Assembly (NCBI GenBank): GCA_030601665.1
Contig: JAUWBP010000062.1
Location: forward strand, 1-5,782
Reading direction: 5' to 3'
DNA: 5,782 nucleotides
From: Hadesarchaea archaeon
Lineage (GTDB): Archaea > Hadarchaeota > Hadarchaeia > Hadarchaeales > Hadarchaeaceae
Shown: positions 3,641-5,782 of the stretch, piece after piece
How the letters are laid out: each line of letters opens with the position of its first letter
How positions within the stretch are numbered: position 1 is the stretch's first letter
The notes under the pieces: model-generated
The model's input: the letters and a program-made list of their open reading frames with translations, nothing else
Told to the model about the DNA's origin: nothing
Database searches by the model: none
Program-made: the position numbers and the translations under genes

Positions 3641-5563
3641 ATGATGGAAATGACCAAAAGCGCCTTAATCCGGGAGATAATCCTGGAAAACTTCATGAGC
3701 TATCAATATGCCCGAATCCCCTTCAAGCCGGGGCTCAACCTAGTGTGCGGTCCAAACGGCGCTGGGAAATCATCTATCCTGCTGGGGCTAGCGGTGGCCC
3801 TCGGGCAGACCTACACCGAGCGCTCGCGGAGGCTCGGGGACCTCATTCGCCGGGGGGAGGATCTCGGGCGGGTTAGCGTGGTTTTCGACAACTCCTTCCA
3901 CGATGGAAAGCGTCCAATCTCCAGCATAAACTCGGACACCCTCGTGCTCTCCCGCTACCTCAACCGCGACGGGACCTACTGGCACGAGGCCAACAACCGG
4001 ATGGTGATGAAAGGTGAGGTTCTCAGGCTGCTCAAGCGACTTTCCATCAACCCCGACAACATGATCATCATCATGCACCAGAACATGATCGATGTTTTCG
4101 GTGCAATAGATGCCTGCGAGCGGCTCAAGCTCGTCGAGGAGGCGGTGGGGATCCGGGAGTACCGGGAGCTGATCCTCGAGGCGCGCGAGAAGCTTTCGCA
4201 CACGCTCAGCGAGGAGGAGTCGATCCGGAGTCTGCTCGATAAAGCCCAAGAGACGCTGCGTTACTGGGAGGGCGAGTACGGGCGATTCCAGCGCAAGCGC
4301 GAACTCGGGGAGCGTAAGCGCGAGCTCGAGCTCGAGTACGCGTGGGCGAAGTGCATCCGGCAGGAGGAGGCCGTCGAGAACCTCCGCGGAAAGCTCGACA
4401 AGCTACGGGCCGAACTGCAGGAAATCGAGGGGGAACTCAGCGAGAGCTCGAAGCGCGGGGAAGAGCTCGAGGCTAAGCTTAAGGAGCTGGAATTCGGGCT
4501 CGATGCCTCATACCAACGACTCATCACCCACGAGCGGGCCCATGCCGAAACTGAGGCGCGGGTCAAACTGATCGAAAGTTTCAACACTGCCCTCCGCTCG
4601 TCTGTGGGGACCGGCCTGGAGGAGTTGATCGAGCACCTAAGTACTGAGCTGGAGCGGGCGAGGGAAGGCATGAAGGAGGCAGATGCCAAATCGAAGGAGG
4701 TTAAATCTGAACTCGTCGGGGTCAAGGGGGAGCTGGAAAAAACTAGGGGGGCCCACGTGAACTCACGCGTCCACACCGCCGTGCTCGGGTTCCGCCGCGA
4801 GTTGTTCGAGCGGGACATCTCGAGTGCCCAGTCCGAACTCAGGCGAGCACGCCGCGAGCTGGAGGGACTTGAGCAGGAGGCACGCCAAGTTGGCGAGCGG
4901 ATCGATACCCAGCGAAAGCCCCAGGAGGTCCTCGATGACCTGAAGCTCACAAACATGCAGCTGGCGAGCCTCGCTGATGTATCCCCCGACGTCGAGCGGA
5001 TGTACCTCAGCTACAAGGGCACCCTAAAGGAGCTGGGGGCGAAAGCCGAGGTGGCTGCGGCCAACCGGCAGCGGGCACTCGATGAGCTCGAGCTCAGGAA
5101 ACAAAAGTGGTCGAGCGAGCTCAGCAAGTTGATGCAGGAGGTTCGGGGCAGCTACCAAGAGATTCTGAAGCGAGTCAACGCGAGCGGTGACGTCAACCTA
5201 ACAAATGCTCATGATATCGAGGAGGCGGGGCTGGAGCTTCTCGTTGGGTTCCGCGGGAGCGAGCCTCAAGTGCTCAATGCCTATACCCAGAGCGGCGGGG
5301 AGCGCACGACCGCCCTGATGTGCTTCCTGCTTGCACTGCAGCAGCGAATCCAATCACCCATCCGAGCGGTGGATGAGTTCGAAACCCATTTGGACCCTCG
5401 CAATCGGGAGGCGATCCTGCAGGGGATCGTGGAGTTCATGAAGGGCGAGGGGACGCAATACATCGTGATCACCCCAGGACAGCTCATCGACGTAAACGGG
5501 GTCCCAAACGTGATCACCGTCCAGAACACCGCGGGGGTCTCGCGGGTGAAGGTGGCTGCATAG
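3641..5563 (+). CDS. Short SMC5-like ATPase (SMC/Rad50 superfamily), no evident hinge
   Basis: A 640-residue protein with a complete ABC-type SMC head split by coiled coils. The N-terminal lobe has ENFMSYQYARIPFKPGLN then Walker A GPNGAGKSS (37-45, K43) and a Q-loop in MHQNMIDVF (Q147). The C-terminal lobe has the signature QSGGERTTALM (550-560), Walker B with RAVDEF (D578, E579) and D-loop HLDPRNRE (583-590). The blocks QSGGER...LALQ, the DE...DPxN stretch and QYIVITP (606-612) closely resemble eukaryotic SMC5, more than SbcC/Rad50 or canonical SMC. The arms are short, about 175-510 in total, with no proline between 138 and 427. I see neither a 150-residue hinge nor a CxxC zinc hook. Known SMC proteins entrap or organise DNA using ATP. 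ATG 3641 is preferred (ATG 3644 and 3650 also in frame). It is followed after 1 nt by the next gene. Confidence 0.9.
   Translation: MMEMTKSALIREIILENFMSYQYARIPFKPGLNLVCGPNGAGKSSILLGLAVALGQTYTERSRRLGDLIRRGEDLGRVSVVFDNSFHDGKRPISSINSDTLVLSRYLNRDGTYWHEANNRMVMKGEVLRLLKRLSINPDNMIIIMHQNMIDVFGAIDACERLKLVEEAVGIREYRELILEAREKLSHTLSEEESIRSLLDKAQETLRYWEGEYGRFQRKRELGERKRELELEYAWAKCIRQEEAVENLRGKLDKLRAELQEIEGELSESSKRGEELEAKLKELEFGLDASYQRLITHERAHAETEARVKLIESFNTALRSSVGTGLEELIEHLSTELERAREGMKEADAKSKEVKSELVGVKGELEKTRGAHVNSRVHTAVLGFRRELFERDISSAQSELRRARRELEGLEQEARQVGERIDTQRKPQEVLDDLKLTNMQLASLADVSPDVERMYLSYKGTLKELGAKAEVAAANRQRALDELELRKQKWSSELSKLMQEVRGSYQEILKRVNASGDVNLTNAHDIEEAGLELLVGFRGSEPQVLNAYTQSGGERTTALMCFLLALQQRIQSPIRAVDEFETHLDPRNREAILQGIVEFMKGEGTQYIVITPGQLIDVNGVPNVITVQNTAGVSRVKVAA
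5548..5555 (+). promoter_or_regulatory. Ribosome-binding site of the gene at 5565
   Basis: GAAGGTGG inside the end of the SMC5-like gene, 9 nt before ATG 5565. It matches the site used at 3580 and supports translation coupled to the upstream gene. Confidence 0.5.
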
Positions 5564-5564
5564 G

Positions 5565-5782
5565 ATGCCGGGCGAACGCCAAGAAACGCTGCTTCGGATA
5601 ATCGACCTCTGCGACACGGTGCGGAAACGCGGGCTCGACCCATTCGACGTCGAGGTCCGGGAGTTCTTCGACCGCCTTCGGGAGCTCCTGCCCAAGCTCC
5701 AAAAGCATGAAGAGTTCTACCTCGACATCCAAGCCGTGCTCGGGCTCGCGGACGTGGTGTTCCAGCAGGGGGAGTGGATCAA
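5565..5782 (+). CDS. Uncharacterised helical protein coupled to the SMC5-like gene (partial, runs off right edge)
   Basis: Seventy-two codons are open from ATG 5565 to the window end with no stop. The start follows the SMC5-like TAG (5561-5563) by one base, with a good ribosome-binding site, so the two genes are almost certainly one operon. The visible protein is charged and amphipathic-helical, with no cysteine pair, membrane segment or nucleotide-binding motif. Notable pieces are LLRIIDLCDTVRKRGLDPFD (about 9-28, containing a G-L-D-P-F turn), VREFFDRLRELLPKL (about 31-45) and YLDIQAVLGLADVVFQQGEW (about 51-70). I have an impression that small archaeal proteins with the LDPF turn accompany SMC-like ATPases, but I cannot verify it. 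A non-SMC subunit (kleisin or KITE-like, or another accessory factor) is an inference from position only. Confidence 0.75.
   Translation, partial: MPGERQETLLRIIDLCDTVRKRGLDPFDVEVREFFDRLRELLPKLQKHEEFYLDIQAVLGLADVVFQQGEWI

Noticed and set aside
3788..4249. 153-codon minus-strand open frame opposite the SMC Walker A to Q-loop region
   Set aside because: The opposite strand holds the conserved ATPase lobe; this frame looks like an antisense shadow.
4321..4340. Repeated GAGCTC/CTCGAG hexamers
   Set aside because: They are Glu-Leu codons of the coiled coil in a GC-biased genome, not a DNA repeat element.
4261..4956. 231-codon minus-strand open frame inside the SMC5-like gene
   Set aside because: Its product is almost entirely Ser/Arg/Ala, the expected antisense of Glu/Leu/Arg-rich coiled-coil codons; the plus strand is clearly the coding one.
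3641..5563. Calling the SMC-like gene rad50 or sbcC
   Set aside because: There is no CxxC zinc hook, no adjacent Mre11 nuclease, and the Walker B/D-loop and QYIVITP blocks resemble SMC5 rather than Rad50.
1..5782. CRISPR array, tRNA/rRNA genes, transposase or integrase genes, replication origin
   Set aside because: Looked for because of the Cas4-like nuclease and defence-type genes; no spaced direct repeats, no tRNA-like cloverleaf and no recombinase motifs were seen.

Overview
The window looks archaeal. Several gene starts sit about 25 nt downstream of TATA-like boxes (TTTAAA, TATAAATT), other genes carry GGTG/GAGGT ribosome-binding sites, and the families present (an RNase J-like metallo-beta-lactamase with a GGVGGIGGNK start, and a short SMC5-like ATPase) are of archaeal character. 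The genes are GC-rich and packed closely; the two main spacers, especially about 1360-1480, are much richer in A+T. The lineage cannot be fixed from the sequence alone.

Layout from left to right. (1) 1-593, minus strand: the N-terminal part of a metallo-beta-lactamase-fold hydrolase that runs off the left edge. (2) 640-1314, plus: a Cas4/RecB-like PD-(D/E)XK nuclease with four cysteines placed as in an Fe-S cluster, but with no CRISPR array nearby. (3) 1315-1479: an AT-rich spacer with a hairpin-forming inverted repeat, a TATA box and a second inverted repeat across the predicted transcription start. (4) 1480-2298 and 2283-2912, plus: two genes overlapping by 16 nt, a winged-helix AbiEi-like protein followed by a nucleotidyltransferase-fold protein. 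This resembles an AbiE-type (type IV) toxin-antitoxin or abortive-infection pair. (5) 2876-3580, minus: a 234-residue soluble protein I do not recognise, overlapping the nucleotidyltransferase gene tail to tail by 37 nt. (6) 3641-5563, plus: a complete 640-residue SMC-family ATPase whose head motifs closely resemble eukaryotic SMC5, but with short coiled-coil arms and neither an obvious hinge nor a zinc hook. (7) 5565-end, plus: the start of an unknown small helical protein, one base after the SMC-like stop and probably translationally coupled to it.

Two functional units stand out. One is the probable toxin-antitoxin pair, with a candidate autoregulatory operator. The other is the SMC5-like ATPase with its coupled downstream gene and the divergent unknown gene, which shares a 60-bp promoter region containing a palindromic TTTAAA box. 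The second unit could be a minimal SMC5/6-like DNA-maintenance or defence module. That is inference: only the ATPase identity is well supported by motifs.
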